Assembly (NCBI GenBank): GCA_046482855.1
Contig: JAWOEH010000112.1
Span: forward strand, 1-10,795
DNA from: CAYVSF01 sp046482855
GTDB lineage: Bacteria; Bacteroidota; Bacteroidia; Bacteroidales; UBA12077
Direction: 5' to 3'
Length of the DNA: 10,795 bases
In this document: positions 1-7,735 of the stretch, piece after piece
Layout of the letters: each line of letters starts with the position of its first letter
Numbering within the stretch: the first letter of the stretch is position 1
The notes under the pieces: generated by a model
The model's input: only the letters and a program-made list of their open reading frames with translations
What the model was told of the DNA's origin: nothing
The model's database searches: none
Program-made: the position numbers and the translations under genes

Positions 1-1257
1 ATTCTGTTTTTTGCAGCATTCGACTTAGCCATGCGCACCATACTGCAAAAGGCTCCCTCCTTTAACCTGACCCCCTATTTATTGCAACCCATAAAAAAAC
101 GCAAACTGGCAGGTTTTATGTTGGTGCGTTCCTGGATCAGCTATACAAACCTCTATCAACACATTTTTCTTTTGCCCTTTATGCTCATGTTTGCACACCA
201 AAGCAACACGTGGCATTTATTGGGATGGCATTATGGAGCAATCATCATAATCCTGCTGCTGAATCATCACCTTACGTTATTAATGCACTATAAATTACGC
301 CCCCTTTGGGTACGTCTGATACCCATTGCTCTAATCATTGCACTGATAGCGCTGCAGTATACAGGTGCAATGGACATTTTTCAGTGGGGTCAAAAATTCT
401 TCCTGCAGGCTTTCAAGACCAAAACGCTCTTTTTTGCCGTGGCAATAGCTGTAACAATACTTCTTATATACAGGTGCTTACAGGTTATACGCCAACAAAT
501 GTACAAATTGACGGATAATGAGGACAATGCCAAAAACAAGAAAGCCACCACCATAAAGCACAGTAAGAACCCGTACTTGTTCCTGCTTTCAACACTGGTG
601 TCGCGTAATAAACGTTTGCGTACCTCCTTTTACTCATTCATTTTATTATGGTTTATGTGTATTGTCTACATTTTCCATTCTCCTATTGAGGAAAGTGCTT
701 TTTTCAACGTTTTTTGGTTACTGCTATTTTTTAGCCCGGGGATTGTATTTGGCCAATTCATGAACAGCTGGGAAAGCAGTTTCTTTGATACGTTAATGGC
801 CAATGCCTTCAACTGGAACCAATACTACAAAACACAGTACTATATTTTTTCCGTTGCCAGCATCACTCTGTTTATTCTGGCTTTTCCGTTTATCCTATGG
901 CAACTCCCCCATAAGGCAGGACTCTCAATAAGCATTCTGTTTTTTGTTCTGGGTTTTATATACCCCTTGGTTTTCTATTCCTCAATCTTTAATCGAAAGA
1001 AAATCGATTTACAAAGGAGCTCATTGGGGAACATGCAGGGTAGCGGGGTTTCTCAGTTTTTTGCTGTAATGGCAATATTTTATCTTACACCTCTTGTGTA
1101 CATCATTTTGCACGCTTTCCTTCCGGAGGTAGTTGCTATCCTTATTTTAGGCTTTCTGGGCCTCACAGGGATCTTTCTGCATCCCTATTGGATACAACAT
1201 GTTACGCAATTAAACCTGAGAAAAAAATACATACGTTTAGAAAACTATAAAGAGTAA
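1..1257 (+). CDS. DUF5687 family ABC transporter permease (5' partial)
   Basis: This is a polytopic inner-membrane protein, most likely the membrane subunit of an ABC-2-like exporter. The reading frame is open to the left window edge: the ten codons before the first ATG (position 31) also read as plausible protein (ILFFAAFDLA), so the gene starts outside the window. About 418 residues are visible. The family is usually somewhat longer (from memory, about 480-500), so the N-terminal membrane segments are missing. Roughly nine to ten hydrophobic segments can be seen, with a basic cytoplasmic loop (NAKNKKATTIKHSK) near the middle. The motif LQKAPSFNLTPYLLQPIKKRK followed by a hydrophobic stretch is typical of DUF5687. 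The ATPase gene begins 6 bp after the stop, so the two are surely co-transcribed. The substrate is unknown. Family assignment is from recognition of the pattern; the exporter role is inferred from the neighbour. Confidence 0.8.
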   Translation: MLFFAAFDLAMRTILQKAPSFNLTPYLLQPIKKRKLAGFMLVRSWISYTNLYQHIFLLPFMLMFAHQSNTWHLLGWHYGAIIIILLLNHHLTLLMHYKLRPLWVRLIPIALIIALIALQYTGAMDIFQWGQKFFLQAFKTKTLFFAVAIAVTILLIYRCLQVIRQQMYKLTDNEDNAKNKKATTIKHSKNPYLFLLSTLVSRNKRLRTSFYSFILLWFMCIVYIFHSPIEESAFFNVFWLLLFFSPGIVFGQFMNSWESSFFDTLMANAFNWNQYYKTQYYIFSVASITLFILAFPFILWQLPHKAGLSISILFFVLGFIYPLVFYSSIFNRKKIDLQRSSLGNMQGSGVSQFFAVMAIFYLTPLVYIILHAFLPEVVAILILGFLGLTGIFLHPYWIQHVTQLNLRKKYIRLENYKE

Positions 1258-1263
1258 CCCATT

Positions 1264-1962
1264 ATGATAACCCTACAAAAACTTACCAAAACATATGGCG
1301 CTCAAACGGTGCTCGACCTGAAATCGTTTCACATAGCCAAAGGAAGTGTTTACGGCCTGGTAGGCAATAACGGAGCAGGAAAAACCACTTTCTTCCGCTT
1401 GTTGTTGGATCTTCTTGAGCCTACCCATGGCGAAGTTTTCATCGAAAACTTGCCGGTGGCCAAAAGTGAGCATTGGAAAACCTTTACTGCAGCGTATCTG
1501 GATAATCAGAGCTTGATCGATTTTCTTCATCCCGAGGAGTATTGGGAATTTCTGGCACAGATAAATGGCATATCGCCAGAAACTCTGCAGGATCGATTAG
1601 AAAACTACAAGCCCTTTTTAGGCGAAGAGAACATCAAGGCATCAAAATTAATCAGGCAGTTATCCAGTGGAAATAAGCAGAAAATTGGTATCGTAGGGTG
1701 CCTCCTGCGTGAACCTGAATTGGTAGTGCTTGATGAACCGTTCAACTTTCTGGATCCCAGCTCGCAGGTACGATTGAATAAACTCTTAGCTGAATACAAC
1801 AAAAGCACAGGCGCCACGATAATCATTTCCAGCCACAACCTCACCCATGTTACCGAGGTTTGCACTCATATTGGCTTGCTGGAGCAAGGCAAGCTCATCA
1901 ACAATTACGACAATATCCAGATAGCCAAAGAAGAAATTGCTGCCTATTTTGAGGTGGAGTAG
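1264..1962 (+). CDS. ABC transporter ATP-binding protein
   Basis: This is the cytoplasmic nucleotide-binding subunit that would power the DUF5687 permease encoded 6 bp upstream. All core ABC motifs are present in its 232 residues: A-loop aromatic Y11, Walker A GNNGAGKTT (34-42), the signature LSSGNKQK (133-140), Walker B LVVLDEP (153-159), D-loop around 161-164 (NFLD) and the switch histidine H191 in SSHNL. The signature has N instead of the commoner G-Q after SSG, as often seen in ABC-2-type export ATPases (CcmA/NatA-like). Length is normal for a single-domain ATPase. The start ATG at 1264 gives MITLQKLTKTYG, the usual beginning for this family. The substrate cannot be told from the sequence. 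Confidence 0.92.
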   Translation: MITLQKLTKTYGAQTVLDLKSFHIAKGSVYGLVGNNGAGKTTFFRLLLDLLEPTHGEVFIENLPVAKSEHWKTFTAAYLDNQSLIDFLHPEEYWEFLAQINGISPETLQDRLENYKPFLGEENIKASKLIRQLSSGNKQKIGIVGCLLREPELVVLDEPFNFLDPSSQVRLNKLLAEYNKSTGATIIISSHNLTHVTEVCTHIGLLEQGKLINNYDNIQIAKEEIAAYFEVE

Positions 1963-2023
1963 CCATGTAGAAGAACTTTTGCTCATGAAAAACGAATAAA
2001 AATTTGTGAATTTTCTCTTTTGG

Positions 2024-2056
2024 CTTGTGGTATGCCCAAATTTTTTGCTACTTTTG
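2024..2056 (+). promoter_or_regulatory. Candidate Bacteroidota promoter for tRNA-Leu
   Basis: TACTTTTG at 2049-2056 is an exact match to the Bacteroidota -7 consensus TAnnTTTG. CTTG at 2024-2027 lies 21 bp upstream and could be the -33 element. The expected transcription start, a few bases after 2056, falls just before the mature tRNA 5' end at 2067, which fits a short tRNA leader. Confidence 0.55.
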
Positions 2057-2066
2057 CCTCGCAAAT

Positions 2067-2150
2067 GCCCGAGTGGCGGAACTGGTAGACGCGCATGATT
2101 CAGGGTCATGTCTGCTTAGGTGGGTGCAGGTTCGATTCCTGTCTCGGGCA
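2067..2150 (+). tRNA. tRNA-Leu (anticodon CAG)
   Basis: A complete type II tRNA can be folded by eye. The acceptor stem is GCCCGAG (2067-2073) with CTCGGGC (2143-2149), and the discriminator is A2150. The anticodon arm is CATGA / loop TTCAGGG / TCATG (2094-2110), giving anticodon CAG at 2101-2103 preceded by T33. The T arm is GCAGG / TTCGATT / CCTGT (2126-2142). A long variable arm fills 2111-2125, as expected for Leu, and the discriminator A is also the leucine identity base. CCA is not encoded; the gene is followed by a pyrimidine-rich stretch. The loop carries G36 and G37, the context methylated by TrmD, whose gene lies at 9126-9812. Confidence 0.96.
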
Positions 2151-2212
2151 CTTTCTTTCTCTTCTTGCTTGACTTCCATTGTTATTTTCGGTAAATTCCC
2201 CAGTAAAAAGGC

Positions 2213-2560
2213 ATGACAAACAAGCCATTAAAGCTTATTATTATTGCTTTTCAGGAAAGTGCTGTGAAATATCAGGTACACCAAACACTAAAGGATTTGG
2301 GAACCGTGGATGTTTTAGAAGCGGTAAATGCAAAAGATTTATACCATAAATGCGTAGACTTCCATCCCGAAGTAATTATTTGTGATAGCTCCTGTTTTCC
2401 CATCGAATATCACTATCAAAAAAAACTGGAAGAGTATTGTCAACACATCTTTCTGTTTGCCGACACAAAACATTCCTTGCCTAAAAGCGTTGCAGTAAAA
2501 TGTATGCCCTATCCTCCGGGCAACCAAATGTTACGAGAGCAAATAAGTTCAATTTTATGA
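2213..2560 (+). CDS. Degenerate receiver-like (pseudo-receiver) protein
   Basis: This 115-aa protein has the alternating strand/helix pattern of a CheY-like receiver domain and nothing else. LKLIIIAF (6-13) would be strand 1, TVDVLEAV strand 2, EVIICDSS (53-60) strand 3, QHIFLFAD strand 4 and the MPYPPG region the loop after strand 5. D58 sits at the phospho-acceptor position. The acidic pair normally ending strand 1 is replaced by A/F, the Thr/Ser at the end of strand 4 appears to be missing, and the KP motif appears as MP (98-99). It therefore probably does not undergo normal Mg-dependent phosphotransfer. It overlaps the hybrid kinase gene by ATGA, so the two are translationally coupled. 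It starts 62 bp after the tRNA; no clear promoter of its own is visible. The receiver assignment is structural inference from the primary sequence; a conserved hypothetical remains possible. Confidence 0.65.
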   Translation: MTNKPLKLIIIAFQESAVKYQVHQTLKDLGTVDVLEAVNAKDLYHKCVDFHPEVIICDSSCFPIEYHYQKKLEEYCQHIFLFADTKHSLPKSVAVKCMPYPPGNQMLREQISSIL

Positions 2561-3927
2561 AGTTCATTCATCGGGAAGAGATACGCATAACTACTTATTA
2601 CTTACTTTTTGGTTTGCTATGGATTACTTTATCGGACTCCATCCTTATCTGGATATTTGATAATGATCCGCAAATTCTTACAAAACTTCAAACCTACAAG
2701 GGAAGTTTTTTTGTCTTTATAACGGCCATTCTACTTTATAGCTTAATTCACACTTCCGTAAAGAAACTCCGCCAACAGCATCAAAAAGCGGAAGAAGCCC
2801 GTCAAAAGGCCGAAAAACTAAACATACAAAAATCGCGCTTTTTAGCCCAAATGTCCCACGAAATCAGAACCCCTCTAAATGGTCTTACGGGTTTTGCCAG
2901 TCTCCTCTCTACTCCTTCACTTACCAAGGAACAACGCGAGAAATACATAGGGATTATTCAAAACCGAAGCACGCATCTTTTACGTGTGGTTAATGATTTG
3001 ATCGATCTTTCCAAACTGGAAAGCAACAACCTGATTCTGAGCCTAGAGGTCATTTATCTCCCTACCTTACTCAAAGAATTAATAGAGTATTACCACCCGA
3101 AACGCCTCCTTCAGAACAAAAAAGATCTGGAGCTCCATTGGAACATTCAAGGAAATGAGACAATTACAACCGATCCTACACGTCTGCGCCAAATACTCAT
3201 TAACCTTTTAGACAATGCCATTAAGTATACCCCGGAAGGTAGTATTCACCTATCGGCTCATGTAAAGGAAGACGATGCACTTTTCAAGGTAACCGATACA
3301 GGAATAGGGATTCCCCAGGAGAAACAACACCTGCTCTTTCAACAACATGTAGATATTCAGAATTATTTATCCAACGAACACAAAGGAGCTGGTCTTGGCC
3401 TTTCTATTGCCAAAAGCATCGTTGAGTATATGAATGGCAATCTCTGGTTTACGTCTAAAGAGCATGAAGGAACCACATTCGCCTTTACCTTGCCCGTGAC
3501 CACCTCTGCCACTTCCAAAAAGGAGTTTACCCAAACCACCTATGCCTGGGAACATTTAACCGTGGTAATTATTGAAGATGACTTTACCAGTCATCTCTAT
3601 TTCAAAGAACTACTTGCTCCTACAGGAGCTAACCTGCTGATCTTTAGCCAAGGCAAAAAAGCACTTCGGTATCTTAGAAAGGTAGAAAAAACACCCATCG
3701 TATTGCTTGATTTAAAGCTGCCGGATATCTCAGGTTTTGAAATACTCAAAGCGATTCATAAAGAGAAGCTACAGATAAAAACGATAGTACAAACGGCCAA
3801 CATCATTCAAAATGAAGAAAAACGATGCAGAGAATTAGGGTGCCAACACATTCTTACAAAACCCGTCCCTCCCGACCAATTGTTAAAAACCATTGCGTCA
3901 CAAATCAACAATCCTATTCCGCAGTAA
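2557..3927 (+). CDS. Membrane-anchored hybrid sensor histidine kinase
   Basis: This is a 456-aa hybrid two-component kinase. Residues 12-32 and 49-66 are two membrane helices joined by a short loop (SDSILIWIFDNDPQ), too small for a periplasmic sensor domain. A charged helix (67-92) leads to a HisKA domain with MSHEIRTPLNG and phospho-His H101. The HATPase domain follows: N box around DPTRLRQILINLLDNAIKYT (206-225), G1 DTGIGIP (247-253) and G2 GAGLGLSIAK (277-286). A C-terminal receiver (about 334-450) has the full active site: E340/D341/D342, D385 in LLDLKLPD, T413 and K435 in TKP. Start ATG 2557 was chosen over an in-frame ATG at 2500 because it overlaps the preceding stop as ATGA and gives a normal N-terminus. 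No DNA-binding output domain or separate regulator is seen, so the output partner lies elsewhere. The stimulus is unknown, perhaps a membrane state or the small receiver-like partner. Confidence 0.93.
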   Translation: MKFIHREEIRITTYYLLFGLLWITLSDSILIWIFDNDPQILTKLQTYKGSFFVFITAILLYSLIHTSVKKLRQQHQKAEEARQKAEKLNIQKSRFLAQMSHEIRTPLNGLTGFASLLSTPSLTKEQREKYIGIIQNRSTHLLRVVNDLIDLSKLESNNLILSLEVIYLPTLLKELIEYYHPKRLLQNKKDLELHWNIQGNETITTDPTRLRQILINLLDNAIKYTPEGSIHLSAHVKEDDALFKVTDTGIGIPQEKQHLLFQQHVDIQNYLSNEHKGAGLGLSIAKSIVEYMNGNLWFTSKEHEGTTFAFTLPVTTSATSKKEFTQTTYAWEHLTVVIIEDDFTSHLYFKELLAPTGANLLIFSQGKKALRYLRKVEKTPIVLLDLKLPDISGFEILKAIHKEKLQIKTIVQTANIIQNEEKRCRELGCQHILTKPVPPDQLLKTIASQINNPIPQ

Positions 3928-4001
3928 TAAGAGCAATAATCTCTATAGCACATATTCAACAAAGTAAAATTCCTAACGCTTATCGTTTTTTGACACGCAT
4001 A

Positions 4002-4033
4002 TTCGTCGAAAAGCAAAAAATACATTAACTTTA
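4002..4033 (+). promoter_or_regulatory. Weak candidate promoter before the exported protein
   Basis: The 211-bp gap between the kinase and the exported-protein gene contains TAACTTTA (4026-4033), a 7/8 match to TAnnTTTG. TTCG (4002-4005) lies 20 bp upstream as a possible -33 element. The leader to the ATG at 4139 would be about 100 bases. Nothing else, such as a strong hairpin or repeat, is evident in this gap. Confidence 0.25.
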
Positions 4034-4138
4034 GAGGACTCATCTGTCGGATATAACAACCCCAAAAATCCCGACAAGAGGTGTAAGTGTGTGAAATTAA
4101 CGACATTGGAACAGTAGTTCGAAGTTTAGTTGCCGGAT

Positions 4139-5245
4139 ATGAAAAATACCCCTATCATCACCCTGTTACTGCTATTGAGCACGACAGTATTGTGGGCTCA
4201 ACCGATACAAATTCGAGGAAAAATTACTGATGCCACAACAGGTAAAGGTGTGCCATCAGCTCATATTTTCCCGAAAAATAATCAGCAAAATGGCACCATT
4301 TCCAACGAAGATGGATTGTTTATACTAAACCTTCAAAACGCCACCGACACACTCATTGTTTCGCATGTTAGTTATGTACTCCGGCACATTGCTTTCCAGC
4401 CGGATAAAACCATCTACAAAATAGAAGTGCAACCGCTGCAACACGCGCTATCAGAAATTGTGATAAAACCTGTAACGGCCGAGGAAATTGTGAAGCGCGC
4501 CATCAACCGCATTAAAGAAAACTATAAGGTACACCCTGTTTATTACCAGTTTTACACCCGTATTATCGCCTATTCGCACGATAGCACCTTGCATTTCTTC
4601 GAGGAGCATACCGGCGATATTTTAATAAGAAAAGGGATCTTCATAAATTATACAAAAATACGACCACAAAAAAGCCGCTTCCGCTACCTCACCGATGTGG
4701 GGAAAAAAAAGTTCGAAAATCAATACATGATATCCATGACCTCCATGATGTGGGACGACTTGTATAAAAATACGAACGAATACCTGCACGTGTATCGAAA
4801 CATGCATTATACCTACAGCTTTAAAAGCAGCGTTACCCTGTTAAACCGCGCATGTTATGTGGTAGCCTTTGAAACCGATCGTAAAACCTACTACAAATCG
4901 GGGTTACTTTATATCGATAAGGAGACCTATGCCATTGCCCGCGAAGTTGTGGGGAGTGGAGACGGTTCCATTCGGGTGGTTTCCTTTCAACCGCTGAACG
5001 GAAAATGGTACCTGAAAAGCACACGAGACTTAGTCTATGGGCGGAATATCAGCGAACAACGCACCACCTTATATAACCTTATCAGCGAACCTGAAAACAC
5101 CGACGATTTTAGAAAAATCCAGGAGCTACTGCCCATTAAAGTTGAACAACTTGCCGATGACTTTGACGATAATTACTGGGAAAACCGAAACGTAGTTCCG
5201 CTTCCTGCATGGATTGAAAAAGCCTTACAAAAAAAGGGGAAATAA
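4139..5245 (+). CDS. Exported carboxypeptidase-regulatory-like domain protein
   Basis: This 368-aa protein begins with a signal peptide (KNTPIITLLLLLSTTVLWA, probable cleavage after A20). A CarboxypepD_reg-like beta-sandwich follows, about residues 23-108: IRGKITDATTGKGVPSAHIF, then TISNEDGLFIL, TDTLIVSHVSYV and finally LSEIVIK. The remainder, starting TAEEIVKRAINRIKENY, resembles the middle part of DUF5686-type Bacteroidota surface proteins, but there is no visible C-terminal beta-barrel. It is therefore probably periplasmic or outer-membrane associated. ATG 4139 is preferred over the in-frame TTG at 4130 because the signal peptide then starts normally (MKNT). It is monocistronic by context: 211 bp after the kinase and convergent with the next gene. 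The ligand and function are unknown; the domain is common in Bacteroidota envelope proteins. Confidence 0.8.
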   Translation: MKNTPIITLLLLLSTTVLWAQPIQIRGKITDATTGKGVPSAHIFPKNNQQNGTISNEDGLFILNLQNATDTLIVSHVSYVLRHIAFQPDKTIYKIEVQPLQHALSEIVIKPVTAEEIVKRAINRIKENYKVHPVYYQFYTRIIAYSHDSTLHFFEEHTGDILIRKGIFINYTKIRPQKSRFRYLTDVGKKKFENQYMISMTSMMWDDLYKNTNEYLHVYRNMHYTYSFKSSVTLLNRACYVVAFETDRKTYYKSGLLYIDKETYAIAREVVGSGDGSIRVVSFQPLNGKWYLKSTRDLVYGRNISEQRTTLYNLISEPENTDDFRKIQELLPIKVEQLADDFDDNYWENRNVVPLPAWIEKALQKKGK

Positions 5246-5363
5246 CATCCAAGTCAAGCGAAGCTTCTTTGCATCGGGTCAAGTACTATCCTAAATATCG
5301 ATGTATAATAAAAAACGGGGTAGTTCCCTTTACAAAGCTGGTCCTGCAAACCCATTTTTGCGG

Positions 5364-5819
5364 CTAATAGCCTATAACCCAAAGGACACTTTGCTCCTCG
5401 ATACATTTCTGAGTTAAGTCAATCATTCCCTGGTTTACCTGCTTCAACTGGTCAAGGTACTTTTCCCAATCCTTTCGCCAATTGGGATCTTCACGCCGAA
5501 GCTCATCCAAAAATTCCTCCCCTAAGAAAATTTGTCCCAGATGTGCATCAAACTCCTCGATAGTAGTTATATGCTCCAATGCCTCAAGTTTCTTTTTTAG
5601 CGTATTATGCAACGGCACAATTTTGCGCGCGTTATATTTGGTTGCACCAAAAAATTCGTACAACTTATTTGCTTCCTCAAAACAATGAGCAAACAAATTA
5701 AACACTTCGCTCTCCAAATATTTCGACTCAGAATCACCTTTGATATAATTATCATTATCACCTGTGGTATTCAGCTCAACAATATTCAGGTATTCGGCAC
5801 CAAATAATGCAATTCTCAT
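5364..5819 (-). CDS. Hypothetical protein, 151 aa
   Basis: I do not recognise this family. The protein is soluble, acidic and mainly helical by appearance, with no signal peptide or membrane segment. It starts MRIALFGAEYLNIVELNTTG, has a charged central stretch (SESKYLESEVFNLFAHCFEEA) and ends in long helical segments (EEFLDELRREDPNWRKDWEK). The ATG at 5819 is the first start after the upstream stops, and there is no competing long frame with better composition. It is convergent with the exported protein gene (118 bp apart) and divergent from the DUF554 operon (201 bp apart). TTAGTTTG upstream on the minus strand is only a 7/8 match to the -7 consensus. It is probably a real gene because of its biased, protein-like composition, but no role can be given. 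Confidence 0.7.
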   Translation of the reverse strand: MRIALFGAEYLNIVELNTTGDNDNYIKGDSESKYLESEVFNLFAHCFEEANKLYEFFGATKYNARKIVPLHNTLKKKLEALEHITTIEEFDAHLGQIFLGEEFLDELRREDPNWRKDWEKYLDQLKQVNQGMIDLTQKCIEEQSVLWVIGY

Positions 5820-5975
5820 AATGGGGATAGATTAGTACGACAAACTAAATTTATCAACTTTACCATAAAGCTCCAAATATCTGAGACAGGAAAAACTCCT
5901 GCATATTCTGCTTCCGGAATAGGTCCTCTATGAAATGCTTATGGTTGGGCAATAAGCAGGGTTTCCAGTGCATTT

Positions 5976-6004
5976 TATTTTTGTTGCGCAATTCATTACA
6001 TTTG
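5976..6004 (+). promoter_or_regulatory. Candidate -7 elements for the DUF554-amgK-murU operon
   Basis: Two exact TAnnTTTG matches lie just upstream of the operon: TATTTTTG at 5976-5983 and TACATTTG at 5997-6004. The first would leave a leader of about 30 bases, the second only about 10. Neither has a convincing TTTG -33 element at the usual spacing, so which one is used is uncertain. Confidence 0.4.
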
Positions 6005-6020
6005 CTCCAAATACGATTCT

Positions 6021-6698
6021 ATGACTGGGACCTTAATTAATGCCGGAGCAATTATCATAGGAGGAATTATCGGCATTTTTTTTCGTACAAAACTTCCGCA
6101 GCGTTATGTAAAAATAACCTTCCAGGCTATTGGCTTGTTCACACTATTTCTGGGTGTCAGCATGGCACTTAAAGGCAGCGAATTCCTGATCATTATTTTC
6201 AGTATGGTTCTTGGAGGCATTCTGGGCGAATGGATGAAGCTTGACAAACGTATTAACAGCCTTGGTGAAAGCATGAAAACCCGCTTAAAAAGTAAACAAA
6301 GTAATTTTGCCGAAGGCATGGTTACCGCCTTTTTACTCTACTGCATGGGGTCACTCACCATTTTAGGGGCCATTGAAGAAGGGTTGGGCAATCCCCCCAA
6401 CCTGCTCATGGCAAAATCGCTGCTCGATGGAGTTTCCGCCATCGCTCTTGCTGCAGCGCTTGGCTACGGGGTGCTTTTCTCCATCATCCCGCTACTCATA
6501 TACCAGGGAGGACTGACTCTGCTAACCTACATGCTTGGCGACTACTTTAATCAGCTACTTATAAATGAACTCACAGCAGTTGGCGGTTTAATGCTTTTAG
6601 GACTGGGACTATCCATCCTGGAAATAAAAAAAATCAATGTCACCAACTTTTTGCCGGCACTTATCGTGGTAGTAGTATTAGGCTATTTCTTCCTGTAA
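6021..6698 (+). CDS. DUF554 family integral membrane protein
   Basis: This 225-aa protein has about seven hydrophobic segments and the features of the DUF554 (YdfK/YqgA) family. The N-terminus reads MTGTLINAGAIIIGGIIGI, with FSMVLGGILGEWMKLD after the second or third segment. FAEGMVTAFLLYCMGSLTILGAIEEG is the family's most conserved region, and LLDGVSAIALAAALGYGVLFS follows. Length matches the family. No transport substrate is firmly established for DUF554, so none is assigned. It is the first gene of the four-gene unit: the kinase gene starts 14 bp after its stop. This placement allows, but does not prove, a role connected with amino-sugar or cell-wall metabolism. Confidence 0.85.
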   Translation: MTGTLINAGAIIIGGIIGIFFRTKLPQRYVKITFQAIGLFTLFLGVSMALKGSEFLIIIFSMVLGGILGEWMKLDKRINSLGESMKTRLKSKQSNFAEGMVTAFLLYCMGSLTILGAIEEGLGNPPNLLMAKSLLDGVSAIALAAALGYGVLFSIIPLLIYQGGLTLLTYMLGDYFNQLLINELTAVGGLMLLGLGLSILEIKKINVTNFLPALIVVVVLGYFFL

Positions 6699-6712
6699 AA
6701 AACACCCAAAAG

Positions 6713-7735
6713 ATGAACACATTTATTCATAAACTCAGCAAAGCCTATGTGCAGGTTTTTCGCACCCACCCCGAAAATTATCAGCAGCTCCCGGGATCAG
6801 GTTCGGCACGCACCTACATTCGCTTTTCTCATCCTGAATATAAGGTGCTGGGCGTATATCACCCATGCGTCGAAGAGAATAAAGCGTTTATAAACTACAC
6901 CCATCAACTGCGCAACTTGCATGTTCCGGTGCCAAAGGTCTGGGAAATTCCCGGAGAGGAGTATTATTATTTTGTGGAAGATCTGGGAACAGAAACTCTG
7001 CTCACCTGGCTGGAGCGGGAACGCACTCAGGGTACATGGCCTGCTGAAGCCACAGAACGCTACAAAAAGGTCATAACAGAACTGGCTCATGCACAAATTG
7101 TGGCAGGCGCTTCCTTCGATTACTCTTTTGCCCATCCGGTAGCCCATTTCAACAGGCAATCCATGCGCTGGGATCTCGACTACTTCAAATACTACTTTGT
7201 AAAACGGGCAGGCGTTAAATTTAACGAATATCAGCTGGAAGTATCATTCACCCATCTGCTCGAAAGAATTTCCTCTGTTGATGCCGAATATTTTATGTTC
7301 CGTGATTTCCAGGCACGAAACATCCTGTTTACCAACGATACACCCTGGTTCATCGACTACCAGGGCGGACGAAAAGGCCCCTTGCAATACGATTTAGTGA
7401 GTCTTCTCTATCAAGCCAAAGCACGTATTCCTGAGCCTGTAAGGCATCAGCTTATTCTCCATTACCTCAAGGAAGCGAGTCAATACACCTCCCTAAACCA
7501 GGAGGCCTTTGTGAACGACCTCTACCCTATTGCCCTTTTGCGCAATCTGCAAACCCTGGGAGCCTACGGACTAAGAGGTAGCATTGAGAAGAAGAGCCAC
7601 TTTATCGAGAGCATTCCACAAGCAGTTGAAAACACAGAAAAGCTTATCCTCCTTAGTGGTTTACAGGAAGATCTTTCCGAAATTGTAAAAATCATTGAAC
7701 AGGTGAATCCAGAGAATTTTATGACCCATGAATAA
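6713..7735 (+). CDS. amgK: AmgK-type aminoglycoside-phosphotransferase-fold sugar kinase
   Basis: This is a 340-aa APH-fold kinase, probably an anomeric MurNAc/GlcNAc kinase of the peptidoglycan-recycling pathway, making MurNAc-1-phosphate in the cytoplasm. Visible motifs are a glycine-rich loop PGSGSARTYIRF (27-38), the hinge-like YFVEDLGTETLLTWL (86-100), the catalytic loop FRDFQARNILF (196-206, catalytic D198, Mg-binding N203) and the metal motif DYQ (215-217) in WFIDYQGGRKGPLQYDLVSLL. The last stretch is the hallmark shared with Pseudomonas AmgK, which has nearly the same length. The stop overlaps the following RapZ-C gene by 8 bp and a MurU-like nucleotidyltransferase follows, which strongly supports AmgK over other APH kinases. 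The symbol is inferred from family and context; antibiotic resistance is not implied. Substrate choice between MurNAc and GlcNAc cannot be decided here. Confidence 0.8.
   Translation: MNTFIHKLSKAYVQVFRTHPENYQQLPGSGSARTYIRFSHPEYKVLGVYHPCVEENKAFINYTHQLRNLHVPVPKVWEIPGEEYYYFVEDLGTETLLTWLERERTQGTWPAEATERYKKVITELAHAQIVAGASFDYSFAHPVAHFNRQSMRWDLDYFKYYFVKRAGVKFNEYQLEVSFTHLLERISSVDAEYFMFRDFQARNILFTNDTPWFIDYQGGRKGPLQYDLVSLLYQAKARIPEPVRHQLILHYLKEASQYTSLNQEAFVNDLYPIALLRNLQTLGAYGLRGSIEKKSHFIESIPQAVENTEKLILLSGLQEDLSEIVKIIEQVNPENFMTHE

Noticed and set aside
1999..2014. AT-only inverted repeat (AAAATT / AATTTT) after the ABC ATPase as a terminator
   Set aside because: The stem has no G-C pairs and could arise by chance in this A/T-rich stretch; too weak to call.
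2067..2150. tRNA-Leu as an integration site for a mobile island
   Set aside because: No repeat of the tRNA 3' end, no integrase and no phage-like genes are seen in the window.
2025..2216. A 63-codon frame running through the tRNA
   Set aside because: It lies across the complete tRNA-Leu gene and its translation has no protein-like character.
4130..4138. TTG at 4130 as start of the exported protein
   Set aside because: The ATG three codons later gives a standard signal peptide start, and no ribosome binding site favours the TTG.
5887..5901. Small inverted repeat CAGGA / TCCTG in the 5820-6020 gap
   Set aside because: Only 5 bp of stem and not placed near a -7 element or gene end; likely chance.
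6713..7735. Aminoglycoside resistance gene
   Set aside because: The APH fold is shared by many sugar kinases; the neighbours and the DYQ...GPLQYDLVSLL motif point to AmgK.
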